The position numbers and the translations under genes are program-made. The notes under the pieces are model-generated. The model had not been told where the DNA came from. It searched no databases and worked only from the letters and a program-made list of their open reading frames with translations. A stretch of DNA of 64,000 nt, from assembly GCA_973895155.1 (NCBI GenBank), contig OZ316891.1:7006001-7070000 (forward strand). The letters run 5' to 3'. The stretch's first letter is position 1. Every line of letters begins with the position of its first letter. Source of the stretch: Marsupella aquatica. Lineage: Eukaryota; Marchantiophyta. Shown here one piece after another: positions 10,871-24,200 of this stretch.

Positions 10871-13800
10871 TGCGAGCCGTTCCGAATGCAATTGGCAACA
10901 CGCCAAATAAAATCCTACTTGAGCCTTCCTCACCTCACCTCACCTCAGCAAGACTGAGAAGCACGCATCTCCAGTGCAGAAGTAGAAAGAGACGACAACC
11001 TCGATCAACATCTCTGACGGATTCGGAAAAGTGAAATCCTGAGATGAAATCTCAATTGCCATCCATGCGTGACTGTTTATGGAAGGCAATTTATCTCATC
11101 AACTCCAAATTTCTGCTTGATCCAATTCTTGCGAGTCCCTGTAACGGGCACTGCATAACACGACTCCTTTACAAGCTTGGACGTTATCTACCGGACACAA
11201 CTGAAGCCGAGACTCTCGAGAGGTAGAAACTAGAAACCTTTTCCGTCTCGGACCGAATTAGCTGCCGAAGGATCCTTGCAAGTTTGGGTAGCAATTTGCA
11301 ATATAAACTTGCGAGAGAAGGAACGAGGCAAGGAAGATCGATGTAAAGCCTAACTAATCCCCTTCTTTCCTACGAATTCGAGTCGCATTAACTCCAACAC
11401 CACAATGTTAGTCACAATGGCTTTGTTTTGCTTTCGCTCAACTCCAGTCTTGACCCGGAGCTCAATACTTTCAGACAGGGAAGGGCAACCATTCAGAAGA
11501 AATCAATGCAGTCAAACGCGACGGCAAATGGCGCGGATGCTGGTGCTATCTGCTCGGATGGCAAGAATATGTGAGCAGGCAAAAGCTTTGGAGAGAAACG
11601 ACATTCTTCGCACTACGGCTCGTGAGAAGCAAGGACAGACATTTGACAGGGATACAGAAATGCACCAACTCTTCTAGAAAAAGAAGCCCCTATCAATTCC
11701 AATGCAAATCCATTCCAGATCGGAGCTTTCAGAAGTGTTTCTAAACGGATTCTGAAGACAATTGTGCCTTTAAAACTCGAAGGCTAGTCAGCCGTCGACG
11801 CGTTCGCAGAACCAAACCAAATTCCTTTGAACTATTCGGAACACAGTAATGAATTCAAAGAGCCTGCAAAAATGTGTCCACCTACATCATCCTCTCACGC
11901 GCACGATTCGCACCTATCCTGCTTCTCATTTCCCGAATTGACACGGCCGTTCCAAAGAAGAAAACACACTGCATCATTCTCCTGCGCGGCTGAAGAATCT
12001 GCACTCGGTCAGCAAAACGGCAGTGAGGTACAAAACGTTCGCAAATTCTGGTACAAGAAAGTGTGATCCGTTTCAACTGGAGCTTCGTTTCTTCTTCAAT
12101 GGACCTTCGGCTTCAGCTGGAGCTTCGTTTCTTTCTTCAATGGAGCTGGAAGCGCATCATCTCCTCGATCCCACGAGAGAGCTGCAAATTGGTCGTAAGT
12201 TCACTGAACATGGATCACACGAACGCCATGGTGGAATTCTGTTCGCAACGAGACATTGTAAGTTGTACATTCGCGGATTGGGTTTACTCTGTAGTTCAGA
12301 CACATCCACATTGGGTTTGGGCCTTTGGTACCTCTACAGTAAGCTCAAGAGTCAAGGGCCAGTATGTAGCTTTACACTAGTAAACACTGTCTACGCTGTA
12401 GGGTTGTACAGCATGTTACAATCACTTAGTATATTTTCTGGATCTTACTGATCTTACGGATCTTACTAATAAAGATTGATCCAAAAGTGTTTTTTCCCCC
12501 TTTTTCCTTCAAAGAAGCACTTTACTTAATTAATCAAAAAATTAAACCCATGCAAAATAAATCAAGAGGAAAAATGGCCAGACCCAAGAAAAGGTTGCAG
12601 GCCAATTGTCACACCAAGACCAAACACATTCAGTCAAGTGGACAAAGGCCAACATTGCAAAAATGAGTGAGAAGCAACCAGACCCTCGCCCAGACCCTTT
12701 GCCCACAGAAAAACAAAAGAAACCCGGGGAGAAATGTGGGCTGACTTAGCCCGATCCAGAAAATGAAGACCTGAACGGCTACACTTATCGCACATTAAAT
12801 TTACATCAGTCATGCAAAGCAAAACATAAACCAAGACACATGTAATTCAAATTGAGACATTTATTTGATGGACTTCCAAAATGCAAAGTGTTTCTTGATG
12901 GACCCATGACTGATCCAGACCATTGATAGATTTCACATCAATGTACCCAAAGCTCATGAGGTCTCATGGGGTCCATTAAGTAAGACATTTCAATTTAGGG
13001 GTCTATCATGTATAATTCTCCATTCAAATCATTTGGTTTGTAGATCATAAATATAGTGTATTGATTTATGTTCTGGTGTACAGACCGCATTAACTTGACG
13101 CAGAATCACTAATTGTGGAACAAATCATACCCGAAAACACTAAGCCAAATCAAGGCGGACCAAACAACAACACTGAGCTATAGTCCACAATAAACAGACC
13201 ATTAGAGTTGTGCAAGGAGAGATACTAAATTATTCTCCGGGACTATAAGAATGAAGTCTCTAGAGGTAACTCCAACTGAAAAGTGGACAAGAAGAGTGAT
13301 GTGGACAAAGATGAACGCTAAAGAAAATGAGAGATATTATAATGGACCTCAAAACACAATTTTCTTACTTAACTGACCAAAACATGCAGAATTTCACCTA
13401 GTGGATTCCAAGGAAACATGCAGATTCCCCCCAGTGGGTCAATGCATTGGTTAGTTCGATGTTAGTTCGACACTGCAGTCATAGTCGATGCAGTCACACA
13501 CCATAGAACAGTAGAATATGCTGAATTTTAAGTGACATCCTCACGTTTTAAGGGTTGCACATTGCATTAGATGAACATCTGGCACAAATGGTACCACTGG
13601 TGGGCCTGGAGGTCCACTGGAGAAAATTATGCATCTTTGACATTGGGTTAGGCAACAAAGTTGCATTTGGAGTTTTTGTCTTCATGTCTATTTATGTTCA
13701 AGAAATCTGTATCATGCTAGTAAATATATAATAGGATGTGAACTTACCTCCTAGAGGAAAGTCTCTAGAGGGTGACTCTTTGTGCCTAATTGAAGTTGGG

Positions 13801-14359
13801 GGTGGGAGCAGAAAATGGGGATTGTGTGCATGTGAGTCTGAATGCAAACAGATGAACAGGCAACCAACTTGAATATTTCCCACCTCTATAATGTGTTAAA
13901 AGAACCTGTAGGCCAACTAGTGGTTTGAAGAATAGCAAGAGAAAATTAATTTTGAAGGCTGATTGACCTAGTTCGTGATAATATGGCGCAACCACCCAAA
14001 CAGCAGGCAGTTTTTACTGAAAAAGCTAAATAATAACTTGAGATAACAAGTCATTATCCCTTGACCCTGGCCAAAAAGGAAAAAAAACACTTACAAAATT
14101 TAGCTGCCAAAGAGCCATGTCCCTGCAGGTAATCACACATCAAAGTGTGATAATATTGAGTGTACACTCATTGATGTAACTAAAATAATGAGATTTATCA
14201 TGATATGGAAGAATGTCTTACACTATACATGTATATCAAATTGCCAAAAAGCAGGCCACAGGATCCCACAAGCCAAAAACCCAATCAAGGGAAAACAAGG
14301 AAAAGTCCAGAAGACCATATTTTGATGTGCACTTAGCTAGACCCTTGCCATGTGAAGGG

Positions 14360-15610
14360 TCAAGCCCTCAACTGCTCCCACAATGAAGGGTCACAGTATC
14401 TCCATGATCTCGTTGCAATAGTGGGCTCTGGATCCTGGTTGGACCGGAGTAAGTTAGTACAATGGAGGATGTCAGCAGATGAAATTCGAGGCATCAGCGT
14501 TTTTTGCGTGGACAATATTCCTTAACATTCCACCTCACTGAAATGTCTTCTCCTCTTTTGGCTTGGTTTTTTTGGTTTGTTTTCCAGCAGCCAGTTTCCT
14601 ATCAAGCCCAGAGACCCATTAGCAAAAATAGTCGGATACCGTCAATATCTGACTGTTAAATAGTAGATCAGAAGATGATATTGGGCGGCATCCTGGCCAA
14701 AAATAAAACTTAAGCCAGGACTAGGACTTGCCAGTGACACCAAATCCATTTAATCTGAACGATCCAGTCCTAAACTGCCCCCACCATAGGCGGTCACAGT
14801 GCTCCATGAACTTGACTGCAATAGTGGGCCGTGAATTGGTTGAACGGGAGTAAGTGCAACGGACATGGCAGCTGCCAGCCGTTTTTGTTACTGGCCAAAA
14901 TTCACTAGATTACACCGCTCCTAATTGTCTTCTCTATTTTTGGCTTGGTAGTGTTTTTTTTGTCTTCCATTAGCCAGCATCCAGAGACCAATTTAGCCAA
15001 ATCTGATGGTTATCTCCAAACCTAGGAAGATCTAAACTGGCTTATTTTGTAAGGTTTTTTGTTTTTAGCTAGTGTGGCAAATGTCACCCTCAAGAAGATG
15101 CTAAGAATATTTTTTATCAGTTTTCTCATGTATTATATCCTGACAGTCACACATCCCTAGATTTAAGGAAGTCTTGTTAAATATTAAAATATGATGAATG
15201 GGTCAATGGGGTACATGATCTGGTGAGAACGTGACAAATGGCATACAAAGTGGCCCAACACTTTTTGGGGAGGTGCTAAAGTTTGCACAAAAAAAATAAG
15301 CTGATCTGAATAGCCAATCTAATAAAATTAGATAAGGAATCTTCTTCTCTCCCACAAAAGGTGCCAGTACTCCAAAAAGGGAAAACGCTAAAAACCTAAT
15401 TTTAAGCGGACACTACAGTAACTGGGGGATTTGCTATGTCCCACCCACACCATTCATTCTGAACGATCCAGTCGTAGACTGGTCCACTCATCGACGGTCG
15501 CAGTGGCTCACGATCTCGTCTGGAACAGTGTGGCCGTCGATCCTGGTGGGGCAAGGGTAAGTAACTGCAAGTGACCAGGTCAGCAGGTGAAACGCCAGAT
15601 ATGGAAATGA
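14360..15610. repeat. three related copies of a dispersed repeat segment
   Basis: Segments around 14380-14500, 14780-14890 and 15480-15600 share the order 'gg(g/c)gtcacagt', 'atgatct/aacttg', 'caatagtgggc', 'ggtt(g/g)aacgggagtaagt' in related spellings. The second and third are preceded by 'tctgaacgatccagtc' at about 14754 and 15457. Blocks such as 'agacccattagcaaaaat' near 14607 recur near 19586. They look like decayed copies of one transposable-element family. Confidence 0.6.
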
Positions 15611-15817
15611 TACCCGTAGGTACGGTTTGGAGCTTTGAAGAGTCGTGGAGTCCGATTCAGCTCGATCCGAGGATCGACCGTCGTCCGTGACTGTGGGACT
15701 GTTGCGCTGTGGCGGAGGGACATCGCCACATCGGTATTGGCCACGCACGCGGCGACACGACGGCGTACCGCCGCCCAGAAAGGAATGTTCATGCAGCACT
15801 GTCGTTTCTTTCATTCC

Positions 15818-15885
15818 TTCCGCAGAAAATCTTTCCACTGAAAAGACAGGGAATGTTTTCCGCAGAAAATCTTTCCACTGAAAGA
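15818..15885. repeat. short direct duplication of 'ccgcagaaaatctttccac'
   Basis: The 25-base segment starting 'tccgcagaaaatctttccac' occurs at about 15818 and again at about 15859, separated by 'agacagggaatgtttt'. It lies in stop-containing DNA and is probably a local replication duplication. Confidence 0.7.
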
Positions 15886-16697
15886 CATGATCGACGATAC
15901 GAGACCTGCATTGTTTGGATAGGATTTGTTTTGCTTTCCCCGATTTATAATTTGAAATTGATGCTCATAGACCACAACGTGTTTATTTTTGAAACCCCAA
16001 TGTACCACATTTCCCAGAATTTATTTCTTTATTTTTAAGGGAAAATTTGTGAAACCACACAGAAAGGGGGAGTCGGCCACAATAGTATTTGAGTTTACTT
16101 GTAATAAGTTGATGTTTATAATATATGCTATAGTAGGTAGGCTACACTTCTATCAAAAAGAGAGTAAAATTTTGATCATTTTGGTTGAGTTCATCATGGA
16201 ATGCTGAAGGATAAATTTTGCAAGATAAATTTTCATTACCAACCCCACTAGGGGTCCGTTCCAAAATTCGAGACTCCACAGCATGCCATGTCATCATGAC
16301 GTGCTCCAAACAGGTATGGACTGGTTTACAAAATAAAATTACTTCACCATTTGTGTTTGTGGCATGATTTTGGTAAAATTGAGGACGCCATGTCGTAAAC
16401 CTTGATGTAAAAATGTTTGAAAATAATTATTTTATTTACCCTAGGTAACAAACTGTTCAATCAGTAGGAGGCCCACCTTTCGTGTTTTTTACCCTGAGTA
16501 ACCGCTGCCCACCCGCATTCTGAATTGTGTTTCAATTGAATAATAACTAAATCTCTCTAAGCAAGTTGATCTGATGACAAAGTAATCGTGGCGATTTTCT
16601 CGACCTTCTGCTGTCACGAAGGAAGAAGTGGACATGACTCTATGTTGGATCACTCAGCACTCCTTTCCATGGCGTCATCATTACAGTTCCTAACTCG

Positions 16698-16924
16698 GTG
16701 ATGCCTCTCGCTACTGTTAGATTGTCCAACAAGGCACGAGCAAACGAAAGAGAAGCAAGCTTAGCAGGGTTAAGTAAAGGCCTCGTCTACGTGCAGATGG
16801 TGTTGAAGAGACTGGGCATGAAAGAAGGACATAGTTATAAAAAGTGTCAGCAGATGATCAAGGGAGTTGATGCGAACGGTAATGGGAAGGTGGACTTTCA
16901 GGAGTTCAAGGGGTCCACTAACTA
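16698..16924 (+). pseudogene. calmodulin-like EF-hand fragment
   Basis: The frame carries YVQMVLKRLGMKEGHSYKKC followed by a canonical EF-hand loop DANGNGKVDFQE, with D1, N3, N5 and E12 in binding positions. This matches the last EF-hand of calmodulin-like (CML) proteins, which have about 150 residues and usually four hands. Here only one complete loop and the linker of the preceding hand remain. The upstream part of the frame (PLATVRLSNKARANEREASL) is not EF-hand sequence, and stop codons interrupt all frames further 5'. I read it as the 3' remnant of a duplicated or retrocopied CML gene. A short expressed one-hand protein cannot be excluded. Confidence 0.6.
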
Positions 16925-17228
16925 ATTGTGTACTATGAAATATTAGTACTTGTATTTGTTTTATGTCTCCTCCCTAAACACGTGCTCGTGAACTGATTCC
17001 CCAGGAAATTAAGTTTCCAAGAGCATTTGGACCCCTCATTTCTGGATTTTCATTTCTGGGTTTTCATTTCTTCCCACTTAAACCTACTCGACATCATATT
17101 TTCAGGCTTGACACATCTGCAAGGGCAAATTTGTTGCCCTGGACTATTTTTATTTTTTTAATTACTTATTTGAAGCTCAAACCTAATTACTACTAAGGCA
17201 GTTTTGGTCAGAAGATACATCCTTCTCG

Positions 17229-19284
17229 TTTGGCAAAGTTCTCATTGGAACTTTGAGTCGCGACTACAACTTTCACCTACTCGTAATTGCTCCGGCGTTG
17301 CCTAACTCCAGCGTTGAGCCCCTCTTAGATTTGCTACCATCATGGCCATTAGGGATGCAACTAACAAAGAGGAGGCTAGTAAGAGCAAGGACAAGACTTG
17401 AGAAAAGCGCGCTCCACTTAACTTTATTGGGCCCATTGCCGATCACGGAAATATGAACTATTTTTCTGACGGATCACCATAGGGGCCCGAGAAGCCCCAC
17501 ATGAGCCCGATCATGGGGCCGCATATTTCTCGGCCAACGGACCCAGGGGCCAAAAGTTATGGCCGACTCAAGCCGCATGCTTGTAGTTTGGGCCCGTTGC
17601 CGATCATGGAAAAATGAACTATTTTTCCAACGGATCACCATAGGGGCCCGAGAAGCCCCACATGAGCCCGATCATGGGGCCGCATATTTCTTGGCCAACG
17701 GACCCAGGGGCCAAAAGTTATGGCCGACTCAAGCCGCATGCTTGTAGTTTGGGCCCGTTGCCGATCATGGAAAAATGAACTATTTTTCCAACGGATCACC
17801 ATAGGGGCCCGAGAAGCCCCACATGAGCCCGATCATGGGGCCGCATATTTCTCGGCCAACGGACCCAGGGGCCAAAAGTTATGGCCGACTCAAGCCGCAT
17901 GCTTGTAGTTTGGGCCCGTTGCCGATCACGGAAAAATGAACTATTTTTCCAACGGATCACCATAGAGGCCTGAGAAGCCCCACATGAGCCCGATCATGGG
18001 GCCGCATATTTTTTGGCCAACGGACCTAGGGGCCAAAAGTTATGACCGATTTAGACTCGATTAGAGTCGCCGCGCATCGATGGACCAAGAGGGGGTTGCC
18101 TGGACCAGGGGGGGTTGCCTGGACCAGAGCGGGGTTAGGGCCGTAACTTTTAGCCCCTTATGCCACAATTTGCGCTCGAGGCCAAGTTACAGAAGGTTTT
18201 CAATTATCTTCGTTTCGAGCTAAGTGGCGGGGCCCACGGACCCTCGGGTAGGGGGCCAAAGATAGGGGACCAAAGCTGGTCCGGGGGTGGCAGGTCCCCA
18301 GAAGCATATATGAGGGGAGTGGTCCTTTCAAGTTTGAGCTCGAGCTGATCGCGATCAACGAAGATACGTCGTTTCGAGTTTTGAAGCGAAAACAAACATA
18401 ACTCGACGACCGGATCTCCGTTGGGGGAGTTCTTGGGCTCGTTGGAAAGCTAATGAAGAAATCTACCTCATGGTGCTCTCTGATTGTGCATTGGATGATT
18501 TTGGTTTTGAGGCTTGCAATGGGGGGAGTCCCTCTTGCCGATCCGAAGTCGAACAGTGACCAAACCGCATTTGGTTCCCATGGGGACCTGATGTTGGAGA
18601 GGTAGAACCAAGTAGACTCTGGGGGCTGCCATTGAGATCTGGTCCCGATGCATGGTGAGAGGTTGAGCGGAACCCAGTTTCGCAAAGAGGTGGCTAAGAT
18701 CTAGAAATTGAATGGTCCCGGCGTGTTACTACTAGTTTGTGACAAACTGAGTTTGGGCCATGGGCATGTCCTGGAGGCAGGGCGGTCAGCCATTGACGGG
18801 TAGAAAGTGGGGAAGCTTGGGCGACATCCGGTAGATAGACTGTTCTGGACGAACAGTGATGTCGACCTTAGTTTCAGCTTATGGCAAGGCCATGCGGGCC
18901 TGGGAGGCTCTATCCGTTGACCTACTTACTAACGACTGTTGAGCTTGAGGCAAGACAAGGGTCTTGGGAGTTCTGAGATCAAGACAAGTTCTTACCGGTT
19001 GGTTGGTTGCTTGTGCAGATAGCAAAGACCGTTGAGCGACGGTTGTGCTGACGAGGGCAAGTGCGGCTTCGTATGGGAGGGTCGCTGACGACAAGGAGTA
19101 TAGTCGGGGAGAACTTGCCCCAACATTCCGTGTTAGTGCAAGGTTCGACTTGTTTCAAGGCTGAGAAACGAGTTTGGATGGGCACGTGGTGGGAGGGCCA
19201 CCACTCTTTGCTAGCACCAGTTCAGAGAACATCTCAATGACAGGTGTTTGGCATATTGGCAAAGTTCTCATTGGAACTTTTCTA
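17229..19284. repeat. segment bounded by a 25-base direct repeat
   Basis: The sequence 'ttggcaaagttctcattgga' plus 'acttt' occurs at about 17229 and again at about 19257. Between the two lie the 161-bp array and about 1.2 kb of unrecognised sequence. The repeats could be remnants of very short terminal repeats or the scar of a local duplication. Both interpretations are inference. Confidence 0.4.
17429..18050. repeat. 161-bp tandem array, nearly four copies
   Basis: Units begin at 17429, 17590, 17751 and 17912 with 'gggccc(g/a)ttgccgatca', an exact period of 161. The second and third units are almost identical, while the first and last are more diverged, as in a homogenised array. The period is not a multiple of three, so the 62-residue open frames seen in it at 17559 and 17720 are products of repetition and not genes. 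Composition is GC-richer than the flanks. Confidence 0.9.
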
Positions 19285-21020
19285 GCACCAAGTTTAGGGC
19301 ACATGGGTGTAAGGCATATGGGACGTGCAAGGTTCACTTTGGTTGTGCTTTGCTGGTACTGAAGACTGAGCTCTTATGTGTGAACTTTCATTGGCGTGTC
19401 ATGGCTCTCTTTCATGGGCATGTGGAAGTGCAAACTTCTTAGAAGAACTAGGATTCAGGGTTTGTTTAGTGGCAAAAATTAGCTAGCTAGATTCCAGCTC
19501 TCTGAAAGTCTTAACCACTTTTGGCAAAATTTGGCTAGCTTTTCTGTCTACCATTAGCAAGTTTCCCACCTGGCCATAGGCCCATTAGCAAAAATGTAAT
19601 GGTGTTAAGTCTAGGGATACCTGACACTCAGAATTTACAATAGGAAAATTAGATAAGGAATATTCCTAGCATCTTCTCCCTTCACACAATGTTACCTTTG
19701 CCACAATGAATGGCAAAAGTAAAAACCTTAAAAATTACGCTACTTAGAGCGGCTACTGATCTTGGACCTAAAGTTGTTCAAGGCAATGTTTACTTGTTTT
19801 TATGCTTGTAAAAAGCATAACAAGGTTTTTGTGACCTAAGAATTCAAGCTTTGCTGAGTGATCATACTTAATAATTCTGTCAAGTCTGGAATTGCCTACT
19901 TAATTCCAAATTTCAATTCACTGTTTGCCTGATTGTGGAGGAGCCTGCCTTGGACATTATTGATTGATGCTTTTGTGGGTCATGCCAGTCATTCGATGCT
20001 TGCTTCCTACGGTGTACAGAAGATAAATGTGTATGTCTTCACATATTTTCAAATACTTTCCTAGTGTGAGCAGAATTTAGTGATTTCTGGTCCATCCCAT
20101 AGCTCTGGTTATGGAACTCAGTTAGGGTGGGCCAATGCTGTGTCAATTACCCACCCTCTACGGCAGGAGTTAGAGCCTCACCCTAGTCTCATAGCATATA
20201 TCTCTTTTATTTATTTTTCAATGGGCGCATGTAGTGCCATTACATCAGGCCCAAGCCCACCTGCGTGCAACCGCCACTTTCTGGATTTTTGGACTTCTGA
20301 ATTTATGGATCCACACATAAATTTACAGAAAAGTTGTTCAAGTTATTGGTCAAGTGTTGCGGAGCGTGCTTTTGGAAAGTAGCCCAAGATCAACTCAAAC
20401 AAATTTTATGAGAGGTTTCAATTTTTTATGAGAGGCCTAAATGAATTGCTGCCATCTTCTATTCTGCTGCACTGCTTCAACTTAGGTGTCGCAACTGTAA
20501 CAATGAATTGCTGCAGCGTTTTAAGTGAAGCGACTTTTACAGTGAATTGCTGTAAAGTTGTTGATGCTTATCAAGTTTACAGGACGTCCGGTTACCACTC
20601 TATTGACCACTCAATCTGTCAGGTGTTATTAGCACCAGTTTCCGGGACAAACAAGGTTTTTGCACCGGTACAGACTGCACTTTTCGAGAGCAGACTATAG
20701 ATTCGCCCAACGAAGTGAGCGAGCTAGATTGATACTCCTCATAATCAGTATCCACAAACGAAACACATTAATGAGCCAATGTCCAACTCGATCGATGAAA
20801 GCCTGGTGTATCGCAATTCAAGTGACACTGTCCGACTATGGATTTGCAAATGTAAGAGACAAGGGTACATGAGTTATGTACTGTGAAAGTAACTAAACAG
20901 CATCAATCTTCTGAGCCAGTTCAAATGTGCGTGAACTTCGGCTTCCACCTCAGTCAGTGAAATCAACATATTTACAACAATCGAATTTGCAGTGAGATCT
21001 GCACGAAACTAAAGTTTGGC
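18060..21020. other. intergenic, no recognised gene
   Basis: GC-rich DNA continues from the tandem array to about 19.4 kb, with open frames on the minus strand at 18.2-18.7 kb that have no recognised domain. From 19.5 kb the sequence is AT-rich and shares blocks with the 14.5 kb repeats. Confidence 0.55.
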
Positions 21021-21031
21021 AATCCTCTAGT

Positions 21032-21208
21032 ATGGAACAACGGGATCAATTATCTCCAACATCACGACTGGAATTGACAGTTGTACTGAGTCACATCTTG
21101 AATTACCTGCAGCTGCACGACATCTTGAGCATTGAAGCTTGTCGGCACGGGACGACCAAAATTTGGAATAGTGTACCCAAATTTACGAGAGCATCGGTGG
21201 CTGTCTAG
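21032..21208 (+). pseudogene. possible F-box fragment, 58 residues
   Basis: The short frame begins with ATG and reads MEQRDQLSPTSR, then LELTVVLSHILNYLQLHDIL and SIEACRHGTTKIWNSVPKF. This resembles the start of an F-box (L-P-x-E-L-L-x-x-I-L-x-x-L-P-x-x-D-L-L, then C-K-x-W). F-box proteins are adaptors of SCF ubiquitin ligases and are usually 300 residues or more, so this would be a fragment. The frame ends at a TAG that overlaps the last bases of the ergothioneine synthase gene on the other strand. The resemblance is moderate and could be chance. Confidence 0.35.
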
Positions 21209-24200
21209 GATTTACAGCACCTGAATTTTGCAAAGACATATGGATATTGTTTCTGATAGTAGTTTCTGAACGAGTCCCTCAGCATCGACGGATGTGTGAC
21301 AGGCGAGGATCCTTTCAGAACAAAGTGATTGCCATCAAAGAAATCCGTTGAGTACTCTGGATACTCTGGCATAGCCTCAAATCCCGGGAAGGGCATGAAG
21401 GGAGTGCTCGTCCACTCCCACCCGCCCGTGCGCATCTGTTCCACTGTTGCCTCATGTTTGTCCACATCCAGAATTCGGTGGTACTCAGCTTCTGTCATGA
21501 TCCGAGCTCCCACCCATCGACAGAAGGCCTGAGCTTCTGAGAAGCTCACAAACACAGGCTTGAATTTCACTTTAGACCAGTGATGAGTGGACTGAAACTC
21601 ATGCACATAGAACTCCCCTCCTACGAGAGACCAAGTTGCTGGGAACTTGACACCCTTCTCCTTGATGTGCTTGAAGTCGTCAGCATCCCACAAACTCGGG
21701 TTGTCATATCCACCTTCCAGAAGAAACCTGTAAAACTCTCCGATTGAGATGGGATTCGAACTCACAAAGAAAGCACTCTCAACTTTGGTATGAAACTGGG
21801 GATATTCGTTGTCCCACAAAAATCCACTCTTGGTTGCATCAGCACCAAGAACCACCTCTTCAGGTTCAATGGCGATCATCTTCGACTTGGATAGGAATCT
21901 CAGTATAGACATCGTAGTGAGGGGCTCCTCTCTCGAGGTAGAAAGGTTATTACTTTGCCAGCTTTGTGTCATGGTTCTCTCGAAGGTAGCTTTCCTCTCC
22001 TGTGCCATCATGTAAATCAAAGTTTCCTGATGCATGCGCTCATGCTCGAGAATAAATGTCACAAGTTTAGACTTCCCCATCTTCATGTCAGTTGCGAGAG
22101 ACTGAAGCACTCTCTCTCGGTTGGCCCTCACATAAGCCACGATTTCCTTCTTCGTTGGCCACTCAGCTGGGATCTCTGGGTGCTCGTGGCACTGAGCGGG
22201 ATTCAAGACACCCGGATCGATGCCTCTCGAGAACATGGAGTCGAGCCCTGATGCAGGCTCGTCAGGGAACATCTTCAGCTTCATGAAGGAACTCACATGA
22301 CCACTGCACTCGCAAAAGGAGGAGCAAACCAACGATATTAGGCTAATTGCACAGGGTGAATCTGGCCAACACCAATCCTATTCAATTGAGAGTACTTTCA
22401 CATAACCCCAACTACTTAATAATCTCGAATTTCCTTTCCAAAAGCTGAATGTGGACACTTAAGTGACTGATGAAGATGGGAATAGATGAGATCACAGAGT
22501 TAAATTGGAACGGGATACTTCAATGCAAATTCACTTACTAGTAAAAGCAGAAAGGATGTCGCAGGTCGATGGGTTTGACTGCCCAGTTTGATAATCCCTG
22601 AAACAGAGTGTCTGTTTCTTGCCAGCATTGAACGAGAGCTTCCACATCAGAGAGTAACATTTGGCTACCGTACTTCTCGTTGCGCCAAGCTTTCAGCACG
22701 TGAAGACCTGACTCCTGGGCCATGTACTGGATATCTTCCACAGTGAACTTTCTGGATATTTCCATCAACACCCTCTCTCCAGGGCTGTGGTTTCCGCCAG
22801 AGGAAATTTTGTCAGTAGGTCGCACAAATCGTGATTAAATTGCATTCTGTCAGAATTGTGCAAGCAAAGTCGGCTAAAATTCGTACACCAGCGATCAAAG
22901 TTGGAGACTCGGGAAAGGAAGACTCGATACGTTCACAAAAGTTAGCCTGAATGGGTGATGCATTTTGTTCTTTGTGAATTTTCCACGCACAGGCGGGCTC
23001 AAAGTGGCTCGATGGAAACGAAAACGTGATGCCATCAACTGAAAAAAGAGCAGAGCTGAAAAGCTAGAATTCGAAAAGCCAGCCTCACCTGATGTTGACG
23101 TGGTGTTGAAAGCTGAGGCCTCGTGGGAATCTAAGATACATCTCCACAAATCTGTCCTTGCTGTTGATCTCCACTTCATATACCCAGGAGTTCTCCTCCT
23201 CCTCCGAAGCCACGTACCCCAATATCTGAAGCGCATTTCTCATCCCGTTCTTGATGAACTTCTCCGTAACCCCTTCCCTGTCGTGATATGCTGCGTACAT
23301 AGTAGCCGTTTTCTTCCACATATCTACATATCAATAATCCATAGTAAGGATCTCTAGTTAGTAACATCAAGGCCTGTGATAAAGGAATCTTGTGGTACCT
23401 CAAGTTGACAGTATATTAAGTCGTGGACACGAAAGAGCAATGAAACCCAACTTCCATGTTTGACCTTGTCTTTAAGATTGTCAATAGCTTTCAACTCGGA
23501 TCCTATGTGAATCACTACTTTTTCACGTGTTCGTATCCAATGGAGCCTTTTTACCTTCAAATTGTAGCGCATATCAAGCTACTGATCGAAATACAATGGA
23601 CTTATCCATAAGCGTCAGAAGGCAAAGATTTTCGCAATGACTGCCTTGAAATCGTCAACATTGGACTAAGTAGTACCACTTACACAAAAACTATAGATCA
23701 GGTTTGTAATCTATCCACTGACAATTGTGAAACCCGACATCGGAAACGGAGCTCACAGACGTGTAAGACTGAGATTGACTTTGACTTCGCCGTATTAACT
23801 CGAATGGTTATCAATTAAGTGCACGCAAGCATTTTGTGGGGGCTGGGCATTGGTTGGACACTACGATCTCGTGGAAAACTTTAGACGACATGAAACAGAC
23901 AGAGGATAGGAGACCCACCAGCAGCAACGAAGATGCGGCACCGGTAATCGACAGCATTCACCACAGCTTTGAAGAACGAGATGGCCTCGTCCGCTCGCAA
24001 ATTACCCACACTGCTGCCCAGCCAAAGCAAGCAAAGGAGATCGTCGGGATACTTCTCCCTCACTTGTCTCAGACCATCTAGGTAGTCCCCCTCCACCATA
24101 TCCACGCTGAGCTGCCCCTCCACTTGAAGCATCAGGTTGCAGGCTGCCTCCTCCAGGAATGACGACGATACATCGATACCCACGAATCGACATCTACAAC

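Larger units (their letters stand above)
10940..16690. other. intergenic, repeat-rich, no recognised gene
   Basis: Short open frames at 11.0-12.5 kb show no known domain. From about 12.5 to 16.5 kb the DNA is AT-rich and stop-dense. It contains diverged repeats (14.35-15.6 kb, listed) and a short duplication at about 15820-15885, so it looks like decayed transposable-element sequence. Confidence 0.6.

Noticed and set aside
17559-17908. Two identical 62-residue open frames
   Set aside because: They are produced by the 161-bp tandem array; the period is not a multiple of three and there is no homology.
20080-20382. Possible hAT transposase C-terminus (NLQKSCSSYWSSVAERAFGK)
   Set aside because: Only a loose resemblance to the hAT dimerisation motif; the diagnostic Ser-Ser-x-x-x-E-R context is not convincing and no other transposase part is near.
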